From: Bacteroidota bacterium
Lineage (GTDB): Bacteria > Bacteroidota > Bacteroidia > UBA7662
Length of the DNA stretch: 6,448 nt
Direction: 5' to 3'
Assembly: GCA_016868875.1 (NCBI GenBank)
Contig: VGFN01000059.1
Location: 1 to 6,448 of the forward strand
Part shown: positions 1 through 6,448 of the stretch, piece by piece
Layout of the letters: each line of letters opens with the position of its first letter
How positions within the stretch are numbered: the stretch's first letter is position 1
The notes under the pieces: generated by a model
Database searches by the model: none
What the model saw: only the letters and a program-made list of their open reading frames with translations
Told to the model about the DNA's origin: nothing
Program-made: the position numbers and the translations under genes

Positions 1-737
1 AGCTTCTGGTCGGGATGCGCAATGGACAGATTGCCTGCTTCCAAAACCAAGGCACCTTGACGAATCCTGCTTGGGTTAAATTCACCGATAGCCTTGGAAG
101 AATCAATGTTGCGGAATCGATTTCGGGATGGGCTGCACCTCGCATAGGGGACTTGAACCGAGACGGTCTTGCAGATCTGATTGTGGGCTCCGAGTCGGGT
201 AAGGTTTTTTGTTATCCTTCCCTATGGTCCAGGCTTTCGAATGCCCAGACTAGCAACAATGTTTTTGTTTATGATTTGGCGGGTGGGGTTGCCGATTCGA
301 TGCCTCATGGGAATTGGGTGAGTCCTGCACTCGGCGACTTTAATAGGGACTCCCTCCCGGACCTGCTCTTGGGCTTCTTCAAAGGTGGCATCACCCATTG
401 GCGAAATACCTCCTCCATGGTTTCCATTGCAGAGCCCAATACCCCAAGGCTTAATCCCCATAGCCTTATGGTTTTTCCTAATCCAGTCAGTCCCGGCTCT
501 CTGCTTAAAGTCTTGATGCCTGGTTTTGAAATGGACCTTGTGGAACTAAGTTGTTACAATAGCGAAGGCAAATTGGTGGGCCTATGGAATATGGCCGCTG
601 AACCTTTGGTGCAGGACGATTATTCAAAAGGGCTTCCAATAAAAATTCCCGAGGAGTTAACCCCGGGAATCTATCAATTGGTTGGCCGAAGTACTGAAGG
701 AAAAAGCGCCTCGGCTAAGATTTGGATTAAGCGCTAA
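1..737 (+). CDS. Secreted FG-GAP/VCBS-repeat protein with T9SS type A sorting domain (5' partial)
   Basis: This is the 3' end of a longer gene. The frame is open to the first base (first full codon at 3), and the ATG at 15 lies inside a repeat, so it is not the start. From that Met, residues 41-70 and 103-131 are two FG-GAP/VCBS-type repeats. Each has the core APxxGDxNRDxxxDLxxG, whose Asp/Asn ladder (D46-N48-D50-D54 and D108-N110-D112-D116) resembles a calcium-binding loop. The first visible residues (LLVG, then a GQIACFQNQG segment) are the end of an earlier repeat. A linker at about 135-147 leads to a C-terminal domain at about 148-240. It begins with VFPNPVSPGS and ends GIYQLVGRSTEG...KIWIKR, the pattern of the type A T9SS sorting domain. 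Family knowledge says such proteins cross the outer membrane by T9SS and the sorting domain is removed by PorU. The repeats suggest a beta-propeller or adhesin-like surface protein, but the true function is unknown because the N-terminal part is missing. The gene ends 3 bp from the convergent gldJ. Confidence 0.88.
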   Translation, partial: LLVGMRNGQIACFQNQGTLTNPAWVKFTDSLGRINVAESISGWAAPRIGDLNRDGLADLIVGSESGKVFCYPSLWSRLSNAQTSNNVFVYDLAGGVADSMPHGNWVSPALGDFNRDSLPDLLLGFFKGGITHWRNTSSMVSIAEPNTPRLNPHSLMVFPNPVSPGSLLKVLMPGFEMDLVELSCYNSEGKLVGLWNMAAEPLVQDDYSKGLPIKIPEELTPGIYQLVGRSTEGKSASAKIWIKR

Positions 738-748
738 TCCTTAGCGTT
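730..748. repeat. Inverted repeat spanning both convergent stop codons
   Basis: CGCTAA (732-737) and TTAGCG (741-746) are perfect reverse complements around a 3-base TCC loop. The stem extends by a G-T wobble (731/747) and an A-T pair (730/748). The left arm holds the TAA stop of the plus-strand cargo gene, and the right arm holds the stop of the minus-strand gldJ. There is no T run on either side, so it is not a textbook intrinsic terminator. It may still act as a short bidirectional terminator or mRNA 3'-end hairpin, or it may be chance. Confidence 0.35.
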
Positions 749-2135
749 GACCTCTGGGGCGGCCTAGGCCAATCATCGCACAACGGAAGCCTAAATCATC
801 TTTGCCTTTGGACTCGTTAAAGAAGCGGCGGGCACCCGGTGTGACCCAGTAAGGCATATCGCGGTAACTGCCTCCCTTGTAAACCCGGTTACGGTTATTC
901 ACCTGACCATTGGGGTTGCTACTAATGGTGACGCTATCCAAATAAGAAGACAACAAATCATCGCTATATCTTTTATCATCAGCAATCATAATCACCCTTC
1001 CCGCACTGTCTTTGGCAAGGTTTCCTTCTTCATCATATTGAGGGCGAGTATAGCCACCACCTAAGAAAGGAGAAACCGCATCAGATTCAATATTGGAAGA
1101 GGGACGATAAAGATCGGCAACCCATTCGTTAACATTCCCAGCCATGTTGTAAAGACCGAAATCATTGGCGCGATAATACTTCCCTGGGGCAGTAGGCCCA
1201 CCGCGGGTTACATCATAAGATCCGACTTCGGAGGGAGTGGAGACATTATGCCTGAAATTCCCATAATAATTACCTTGTCGACGCCCTGGGCCTGATCGAA
1301 TACCCCTTTCGTTCCATGGATAAACTCTTCTTTCGGCAATCAGGCCGCTTTCTGTTCTTCCAATTAAGCCTTGGGCGGCATATTCCCACTCGGCTTCAGA
1401 AGGTAAGCGGTAAGAAGCAGTGAAAAACCCATCCTCCATCACAGGATACACCAAATCACCGTTGATGCTGGTTTTGGTTTTGGATTTGGTGAGTTCAGGT
1501 CTGTAGAAGCCAGCCAAATATCCTTTGGTGGTGAAGTGCTGCTCACCGGATTGGGCGGAATATTTGATATAGCCTGCATCAATCAGCCTTTGCTCATTGA
1601 CGCGGTCTGTTCTCCATTCGCAATACTGGTTGGCTTGAACCCAACTAACGCCAACCACAGGATAATATTTGAATGCAGGATGACGCAGGTAGTCATTTAC
1701 ATGGGGCTCATTGAACGATAGACCATTTCTCCAAACGGTTGTATCAGGTAAAGCGCTTCGATAGGTCGAAGGGTTAGATTGGGCAAAAACCTTGGCCATC
1801 CAGTTGAGGTACTCGCAGTAGCTGACATTGGGAACCTCAATCTCATCCATGTAAAAGGAAGAGACCGATGCATATTTGGGAACATTGTCCGGATCAAGAG
1901 CAACGGACTCTTGGGTTGCGCCCATCACAAAGGATCCACCAGGTACAAAGACCATTCCAGGAGGAGGGGTGCCGTTGTGGTCTATGCTCTTGAAGGTAAG
2001 GCCTTTGGGATTGCCATAAAACCAAGTTGTGGTCGTGGAGCGATTTCCATTACCGCAACCCGTAAGGGTCAAAAAAAGCGCAAAGAGCCCGATACTGGAC
2101 TCCCATTTCCACACAGATAACATTTTTTTGTTCAT
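741..2135 (-). CDS. gldJ: Gliding motility/T9SS lipoprotein GldJ
   Basis: A 464-residue lipoprotein. The signal peptide (about residues 1-26, hydrophobic 15-25) ends in the lipobox LTGC, giving an acylated Cys27. A SUMF1/formylglycine-generating-enzyme-like domain runs from GMVFVPGGSFVMG (60-72) to GFRCAM (449-454). It contains DEIEVPN (97-103), YRLPSEAEWEYAA (242-254), NDFGLYNMAGNVNEW (324-338) and VYKGGS (418-423). The block NDYLRHPAF...YPVVGVSW...WRTDRVNE (147-181) and the YPWN element (272-275) fit GldJ rather than its paralogue GldK. Of the two cysteines that real formylglycine-generating enzymes use, only C452 is present; Asp447 occupies the other site, so a structural role is inferred. 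In gliding Bacteroidota, GldJ is needed for motility and stabilises the T9SS component GldK. The ATG at 2135 is chosen, with a second in-frame ATG at 2123 after an A7 run; either leaves a usable signal peptide. It lies 42 bp after porP, probably in one operon. Confidence 0.9.
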   Translation of the reverse strand: MNKKMLSVWKWESSIGLFALFLTLTGCGNGNRSTTTTWFYGNPKGLTFKSIDHNGTPPPGMVFVPGGSFVMGATQESVALDPDNVPKYASVSSFYMDEIEVPNVSYCEYLNWMAKVFAQSNPSTYRSALPDTTVWRNGLSFNEPHVNDYLRHPAFKYYPVVGVSWVQANQYCEWRTDRVNEQRLIDAGYIKYSAQSGEQHFTTKGYLAGFYRPELTKSKTKTSINGDLVYPVMEDGFFTASYRLPSEAEWEYAAQGLIGRTESGLIAERRVYPWNERGIRSGPGRRQGNYYGNFRHNVSTPSEVGSYDVTRGGPTAPGKYYRANDFGLYNMAGNVNEWVADLYRPSSNIESDAVSPFLGGGYTRPQYDEEGNLAKDSAGRVIMIADDKRYSDDLLSSYLDSVTISSNPNGQVNNRNRVYKGGSYRDMPYWVTPGARRFFNESKGKDDLGFRCAMIGLGRPRGQR

Positions 2136-2177
2136 GGCTTTTGGGTGCTTGGGTAAAATAAATATAGAATGGATAGA

Positions 2178-3182
2178 TTAGAATCTTGGACAATTTACTT
2201 TGGCATAACGCCTTTTTTCGATGGGCTCATACTTTTCAAAGACAAAGCTCAGTGAGACCTCATGGGATCCCCCAGGTCTTGCGTCGCTGAGTTTGGAGGT
2301 AGTAATGTCATACCCATATCCCAAACGCATTTGTCCCCTCTGAAATCCGGCAGTTGCAATGATGGCGTCATTCACACGATACCAGAGACCCGCTGAAAGA
2401 GCGCCTTTGCTCAAATAGGTTCCTACGTTGATTTGGCTTGACGTTCCTTGTTGAATGTAGATCACGTTGGGTGATAGGGTTAGCGGTTCAGCGTTGGAGT
2501 AAGCTTGGCTAAGAGGGATACTTGCCCCGGTATGCACGGAGATTCTCATTGGCCAAGGCGCATCAGCATCACCATAAAAGGCTTGGCTTGGCTCAGTAAG
2601 GTGGTGTGCTGCGGCTCCGAAATAGAACTTTTCAGAAAAAAGTACAAGTCCCGCCGAAAAGTCGCTTATGGTGACCGTTTTGGATCCAAATGGAATTTCA
2701 GAGCCGACCGGTCTACCCCCAATTCCGTTGACACGATCAATTTGTTCTGGAAAAGTGAGTTTATTGAAGTTCAAGGAACGATTAGCATAGGCATATTGGA
2801 AACCAGCTCGAAGTGCTAAATTCCTGTTGATGTTCAAATTGTAGGCATATTGCAGGGCAACTTGTGTGTGGCGGAAGGCCTCAGAGCCAATTTGATCGGT
2901 AAGGACATGAAGACCGACACCACCGCTTAAGGCATCAAAATGTTGGTCAAAGCCTGCGCTGTAGGTCACGAAGGAGGCATTGAGGGCCGGCCACTGATTG
3001 CGAAAATTGAAGGTTAAACGGGGATCGGAGGCATTGCCCGCCAAGGCAGGATTGAGATAAAGAGGGTTTGCGTAAAATTGAGAAAATACCACATCCTGTG
3101 CCCACAGCCTTGAAGGCAGGCATTGCATCAAGCCAAAAACCAGGAGAACTAAGGCAAATGTCTTGCTTTTTGGGTTGCTCAT
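2178..3182 (-). CDS. PorP/SprF family T9SS outer-membrane protein
   Basis: A predicted outer-membrane beta-barrel of 334 residues. The signal peptide is at about 1-28 (hydrophobic 9-22, probable cleavage LWA|QD). The mature N terminus, QDVVFSQFYANPLYLNPALAG (29-49), is the hallmark of the PorP/SprF family. The remainder has alternating strands rich in aromatic residues and Gly (QYAYNLNINRNLALRAGFQYAY, SAGLWYRVNDAIIATAGF), and the protein ends in NCPRF. Known members are T9SS-associated: P. gingivalis PorP is required for secretion, and F. johnsoniae SprF is needed to export the adhesin SprB. Many genomes carry several paralogues, so the exact role and partner cannot be assigned. The frame is open for 32 further codons upstream, to an ATG at 3278. 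The ATG at 3182 is preferred because it places the signal peptide at the N terminus, and the extra 32 residues contain none. It is the upstream gene of a probable porP-gldJ unit and diverges from porU. Confidence 0.88.
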   Translation of the reverse strand: MSNPKSKTFALVLLVFGLMQCLPSRLWAQDVVFSQFYANPLYLNPALAGNASDPRLTFNFRNQWPALNASFVTYSAGFDQHFDALSGGVGLHVLTDQIGSEAFRHTQVALQYAYNLNINRNLALRAGFQYAYANRSLNFNKLTFPEQIDRVNGIGGRPVGSEIPFGSKTVTISDFSAGLVLFSEKFYFGAAAHHLTEPSQAFYGDADAPWPMRISVHTGASIPLSQAYSNAEPLTLSPNVIYIQQGTSSQINVGTYLSKGALSAGLWYRVNDAIIATAGFQRGQMRLGYGYDITTSKLSDARPGGSHEVSLSFVFEKYEPIEKRRYAKVNCPRF

Positions 3183-3294
3183 TGACGTTTTTCTAAAGTC
3201 GGAAAATTTCTGATCGGAAGGACGAAGCGTAAATTTCACGCCAAAAGCGGGCAAATCCAAGGAATTTAGAGAAAACATGAAAATGAATGAAAGA

Positions 3295-3328
3295 TTTTGG
3301 GCGTTTTGGGCGTTTTGGATTTGGGCGG
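3295..3328. repeat. 9-bp tandem repeat TTTTGGGCG
   Basis: TTTTGGGCG occurs twice back to back (3295-3303 and 3304-3312), followed by a degenerate copy TTTTGGATTTGGGCGG (3313-3328) in which the unit is interrupted. On the plus strand it lies about 130 bases before porU. On the minus strand it lies about 110 bases before the chosen porP start. It could be a replication-slippage array or a cluster of protein-binding sites. The sequence alone does not decide between these. Confidence 0.6.
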
Positions 3329-3357
3329 TTCGAGATTGTAGGCATGATGTTCACCTT

Positions 3358-3390
3358 CTTCAAACTTAATCTTCAAATGATTATTTTGAA
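3358..3390. repeat. CTTCAAA direct repeat plus inverted copy
   Basis: CTTCAAA occurs at 3358-3364 and again at 3371-3377, 13 bases apart. TTTGAA at 3385-3390 is the reverse complement of the second copy's TTCAAA (3372-3377), forming a 6-bp palindrome with a 7-base AT-rich spacer. The group overlaps the only -7-like element seen for the minus strand (3368-3361). It would therefore suit an operator for the divergent genes, but the region is AT-rich and such short matches arise by chance. Confidence 0.35.
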
Positions 3391-3456
3391 CGTCTTACAA
3401 CCTTTTATGGCCCAAATGCTAAACTTTTTGGGAACTTTGCTGAAGTGAAATAAACG

Positions 3457-6448
3457 ATGAAATTGCGTTTGGCTTTGATTTTGATGGCTTATGGAATGGT
3501 ATTCAACCTGAATGCCAGCCCATTGAAGTCCGGCGATTGGTTTCAAATGCAATTTGCAGGAGAGGGCATTTACAAAATCACCCCTCAATGGCTCCAAAGC
3601 ATGGGGCTAAATCCATCAAGAGTCCATACTGATCGCCTGGTCCTGTTTGGGGGTGGTAGGGGGCCTCTGCCAGAGGCTAATAATTCGGTGAGGCCATGGG
3701 GATTGGTGCAGTACCCTTTGCAATTTCATGGGGATCAAGACGGGGTCTTTGAGCCCAATGAGTATTTTCTGTTCTACATCCCTGGCTCAGAGAGCCTGCA
3801 GCAAAGTCCAGGAACGGCGAATTTGCTCAAATCCCCCAACCCTTATGAGCAAAGCTCCTATGCCTTCCTGAATCCGGATTGGGAAGATGCAAGACAAGTC
3901 AGCGCCTCACCCGTTCTTCGCATGGATACGGTTCAGCCCGGAGGGCCCTCTCCAGGACCAGGCCCTTGGCCTGTGACGGATAGGGGAGATTGCCTCATGG
4001 CCTACGAGAAAGAACTCAACAACCCGATCAAAAGCGGTAGGGAATGGCTGGGTGAGTCCTTCGATGCGGTGAACAGCCGCAATTTTATCTTGGCTTTGCC
4101 CTCCTATTCCCCAGGGGACTCTTGCAGGATTGCGGTTCGTGTGGCCATCCGGAGCCAAGGAGTCCCCTCACCCATGACCCTTCGCTTGAACGGCCAAGCC
4201 CCCATTACGGTGGTGACTCCAACGGTAGGCACCTATTATTTGGATCCTTACTACAACCTGAAAGAGGAAATTTGGATCACCGACCCTGGCTCATCGGCGT
4301 TGAATTTGAACGCGGTCTTCAGTCGTCAGAACAGTGCAGCGCAAGCATGGCTTGATCGCATCCTTGTTCAGGGCAGACCTCGAATACAGCCGGATGTTTG
4401 GCCGTCCTATCAGGTTTTCTACAACGCTTCCACCTTGGGGGTACAGCCAACTCAGTATCGTTGGCCGGCCGTCTCACAGCCTCATCAGATTTGGGACATT
4501 ACCCTACCCTGGGCAGCGACAGCGTATCCCTTGGAGGGTCTTCAAATCAATGGAGCGAATTACCAACAAATTTTGGTTCCTGGAGATCGACTACGGCATT
4601 TGTGCTTCATCAAAGGAAATTCCTTTGCCCCCCCCATGTCCCTGAGCCTTGTTCCCAATCAGAATCTCATGGGGGACTCGTCTGCGGATATGGTGATCGT
4701 AACGCCCAAAGCCTTTCTAGGGCAGGCTACCCAAATTGCTACTATCCACCATCAACATGATGGACTGAAAATCAATATTGTACATCCTGACGATTTGTAC
4801 CGCGAATTCTCTTCGGGTCGTCGGGATTTGGTGGCCATTCGGGATTATTTAAGGATGTTGTATCATCGCAGCACGCCTCAAAGTTCCACGGGGCCATCTT
4901 TGAAGTATTTGTTGTTATTGGGATCAACATCGTATGACGCCCTGAATGTCATGCCGGGAAATTTGAACCATATACCCACCTTCCAGAGTTACAATTCTCG
5001 TGACCCCCTGGGTTCGTATTGCTCGGATGCCTTCTTTGGTTTGATGGATTCCACCGAGGGGGCCTTTGGTGATGGTAGTGGGGATCGAATGGATTTGGGA
5101 ATAGGCCGAATTCCGGTAAGGGATGCTGGACAAGCGACCGCGATGGTTCGCAAAATTCAAGAATATCTTGATCCGTCGAACCGAGGCCCGTGGCGTAACG
5201 AATTTGTTTTTGTAGCCGATGACCAAGACTACAATATTCACCTGAATGATTGTGCTGAGCTGGTTCGGCATACCGAGACCCAGTACCCGCAGGGTTTGGT
5301 GCGCAAGATCTATGCGGATGCCTACGAGCAAGAAAGCAGACCGGGCGGGGCAAGGTACCCTGCCGTCAATGATCGTATCAACAGGTCAATGCAAGAGGGT
5401 TGTTTGGTGATGGCTTACATGGGGCATGGTGGAGTCAATGGGCTTGCCGAGGAACGTATCATGACCATTCCGGAGATCGATGCTTGGGATCATCCAGGGC
5501 GATACCCCTTGATGGTGACCGCCACTTGTGAATTTGCCCGTTTTGATAATCCGGCCATTCTGAGTGCGGGCGAAAGGGCCTTGCTGAACCCCAGAGGGGG
5601 AGCGATTGCCTTGTTGACCACATCCCGGGTCACCTTCACCAACTTTAATTTGAGCATATCCTCTCGGCTCTTTAGGGACCATCTTTTTCGTAAGGAACAA
5701 GGAAAATCTTTGCGATTAGGCGATTTGTATAAGGAGGCTGCTAATCCGGAATTGGGCATCATCAATACCCGGAATTTTTCTTTGCTGGGTGACCCTGCAC
5801 TACGGCTTGCTTTTCCCCAACAATCCATCACGGTGGATACGGTAAGCGATACGTTGAAGGCCTTGGGCCTGGTTGAATTGAAGGGAAAGGTGCTTTCTGC
5901 GGGTGGAATGCAGGATAGTACATTCAATGGGTTTCTTGATTTGAATGTCTTGGACAAGGCGTCTGCTCTTCGCACCAGGGCCAACGATCCGGATTCCTAC
6001 GCCTTTTCGTATTCTGAATATAATAATTTGATATTCAAGGGAAAAGTAAGTGTTGAGGCCGGTGAATGGAAATCCCAATTCCGTGTACCCAAGGATATTA
6101 ATTATGTGTTTGGCAATGGCCGAATTAATGCTTACGCTCTTCGTGATTTGGATGATTCGGCAACCGCAGGAAATACGGGGGGCGATGCCGCCGGTGATAC
6201 CCGAATGATTGTTGTGGGGGGAAGTTCAACAAATTCCGTCTGCCAAGCTGATGGGCCTCGCATCGTGATGTCCCTCAATGATTCTTTGTTTCGAAGTGAA
6301 GGTATAGCCGGAGTCGATAACGTGTTGTGGGCAACCTTGTACGATGAAGATGGCATCAACTCCAGTGCCTCGGGGATTGGAAGAGAAATGCAACTCGTCC
6401 GTAACGGGGACAGGGCCAATGCACAGACGCTGAATGCCTATTTTGTTT
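3457..6448 (+). CDS. porU: T9SS C-terminal sortase PorU, peptidase family C25 (3' partial)
   Basis: 997 residues are visible, with the frame open at the window end. PorU removes the C-terminal sorting domain of T9SS cargo at the outer-membrane surface and helps attach the cargo to the cell. A short signal peptide (about 1-21) is followed by the N-terminal PorU domain, starting DWFQMQFAGEGIYKIT (39-54... region just after it) and including SGREWLGE (193-200). The C25 peptidase region spans about 410-790: LLLLGSTSYDALN, SYCSDAFFGLMD (520-531), LGIGRIPVR (547-555) and VADDQDYNIH (586-595). The catalytic His is H657 in MGHGG and the catalytic Cys is C691 in TATCEF; GGAIALLTTSRV and LLGDPAL follow. 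A beta-rich tail carries DEDGIN...GIGREM, typical of PorU and absent from gingipains. A TAA stop immediately precedes ACG-ATG in frame (3451-3453), so 3457 is the earliest ATG. A Pro/Gly-rich stretch (161-172) and a C8 run in the DNA are unusual. It diverges from porP; porV often follows porU, but that would lie outside the window. Confidence 0.94.
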   Translation, partial: MKLRLALILMAYGMVFNLNASPLKSGDWFQMQFAGEGIYKITPQWLQSMGLNPSRVHTDRLVLFGGGRGPLPEANNSVRPWGLVQYPLQFHGDQDGVFEPNEYFLFYIPGSESLQQSPGTANLLKSPNPYEQSSYAFLNPDWEDARQVSASPVLRMDTVQPGGPSPGPGPWPVTDRGDCLMAYEKELNNPIKSGREWLGESFDAVNSRNFILALPSYSPGDSCRIAVRVAIRSQGVPSPMTLRLNGQAPITVVTPTVGTYYLDPYYNLKEEIWITDPGSSALNLNAVFSRQNSAAQAWLDRILVQGRPRIQPDVWPSYQVFYNASTLGVQPTQYRWPAVSQPHQIWDITLPWAATAYPLEGLQINGANYQQILVPGDRLRHLCFIKGNSFAPPMSLSLVPNQNLMGDSSADMVIVTPKAFLGQATQIATIHHQHDGLKINIVHPDDLYREFSSGRRDLVAIRDYLRMLYHRSTPQSSTGPSLKYLLLLGSTSYDALNVMPGNLNHIPTFQSYNSRDPLGSYCSDAFFGLMDSTEGAFGDGSGDRMDLGIGRIPVRDAGQATAMVRKIQEYLDPSNRGPWRNEFVFVADDQDYNIHLNDCAELVRHTETQYPQGLVRKIYADAYEQESRPGGARYPAVNDRINRSMQEGCLVMAYMGHGGVNGLAEERIMTIPEIDAWDHPGRYPLMVTATCEFARFDNPAILSAGERALLNPRGGAIALLTTSRVTFTNFNLSISSRLFRDHLFRKEQGKSLRLGDLYKEAANPELGIINTRNFSLLGDPALRLAFPQQSITVDTVSDTLKALGLVELKGKVLSAGGMQDSTFNGFLDLNVLDKASALRTRANDPDSYAFSYSEYNNLIFKGKVSVEAGEWKSQFRVPKDINYVFGNGRINAYALRDLDDSATAGNTGGDAAGDTRMIVVGGSSTNSVCQADGPRIVMSLNDSLFRSEGIAGVDNVLWATLYDEDGINSSASGIGREMQLVRNGDRANAQTLNAYFV
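4628..4635 (+). repeat. C8 homopolymer inside porU
   Basis: Eight consecutive C bases encode Ala-Pro-Pro-Met with the ATG at 4636 (residues 391-394 of porU). Loss of one C would put TGA at 4643-4645 in frame. Gain of one C would run to a stop at 4758-4760. Either change removes the whole C25 catalytic domain. The reading frame is intact as given. Confidence 0.85.

Larger units (their letters stand above)
3183..3456. promoter_or_regulatory. Divergent intergenic region between porP and porU
   Basis: These 274 bases must hold the promoters of both the minus-strand porP-gldJ unit and plus-strand porU. A match to the Bacteroidota -7 element TAnnTTTG is visible on the minus strand at 3368-3361 (TAAGTTTG). 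No TTG element at the usual distance supports it. No full match was found for porU; TTATTTTGA near 3382 and TAAACTTTTTG at 3420-3430 are only approximate. Neither start has a convincing Shine-Dalgarno sequence, as is common in the phylum. A 9-bp tandem repeat and a CTTCAAA cluster lie inside the region and are listed separately. No RNA gene is recognisable. Confidence 0.45.

Noticed and set aside
1779..2120. Plus-strand open frame of 113 codons opposite the gldJ N terminus
   Set aside because: It is antisense to conserved gldJ motifs, its product has no recognisable domain, and its composition looks like a reversed frame.
741..2135. Assignment of the lipoprotein as GldK/PorK because it follows a porP gene
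   Set aside because: The internal blocks (YLRHPAF, YPVVGVSW, WRTDRVNE, YPWN) fit GldJ, and no gldL, gldM or gldN follows.
3183..3278. Upstream extension of the PorP-family gene to the ATG at 3278
   Set aside because: The extra 32 residues would place a charged segment before the signal peptide; the ATG at 3182 gives a normal signal peptide directly at the N terminus.
3373..3597. Minus-strand 74-codon open frame across the porU start
   Set aside because: It overlaps the porU start and signal peptide antisense, and has no supporting domain or ribosome-binding signal.
4122..4760. Plus-strand open frames of 77, 103 and 120 codons overlapping porU in other phases
   Set aside because: The porU frame is unbroken across the whole stretch, so these are neither genes nor evidence of a frameshift.
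4924..5984. Several overlapping minus-strand open frames of 104-164 codons inside porU
   Set aside because: They lie opposite a continuous, strongly recognisable C25 peptidase frame, show no domain or signal peptide, and overlap one another; they are antisense shadows.
3457..6448. Assignment as a gingipain-like secreted C25 protease
   Set aside because: The long N-terminal domain with SGREWLGE and the post-catalytic DEDGIN...GIGREM segment are PorU features.

Overview
The window looks like chromosomal DNA of a member of the Bacteroidota. The evidence is the gene content: it carries core parts of the type IX secretion system (T9SS, Por secretion) and the gliding-associated lipoprotein GldJ. 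It also carries a protein with the C-terminal sorting domain that T9SS cargo uses. All of these belong to that phylum. Base composition is moderate and similar across the genes. Nothing suggests a phage, plasmid or insertion sequence. The genus cannot be fixed from this sequence.

Layout, left to right. (1) Bases 1-737, plus strand: the 3' end of a large secreted protein with FG-GAP/VCBS-type repeats and a T9SS type A sorting domain; its 5' part lies outside the window. (2) Bases 741-2135, minus strand: gldJ, a lipoprotein with a formylglycine-generating-enzyme-like (SUMF1) fold. It converges on gene 1 with only 3 bp between the two stop codons, and a small perfect inverted repeat covers both stops. 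(3) Bases 2178-3182, minus strand: a PorP/SprF-family outer-membrane protein, 42 bp upstream of gldJ and probably cotranscribed with it. (4) Bases 3183-3456: a divergent intergenic region of 274 bp with a 9-bp tandem repeat and a cluster of CTTCAAA elements. (5) Base 3457 to the window end, plus strand: porU, the C25-family sortase of the T9SS, with 997 codons visible and its 3' end outside the window.

The genes fit one process. PorP/SprF proteins associate with the T9SS at the outer membrane or link it to the cell surface. GldJ is a lipoprotein that in gliding relatives supports the GldK ring component and motility. PorU cleaves the sorting domain from exported cargo and attaches the cargo to the surface. 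Gene 1 encodes a protein of the cargo type. The arrangement (cargo, gldJ and porP converging on or diverging from porU) is a compact T9SS locus. It differs from the classic porP-gldK-gldL-gldM-gldN operon in that porP here is followed by gldJ and then by a gene on the opposite strand.

I did not find a clearly undescribed system. The points most worth a second look are a C8 homopolymer inside porU whose slippage would truncate the sortase before its catalytic domain, the inverted repeat spanning both stop codons, the porP-gldJ pairing, and the repeated elements between the divergent genes.
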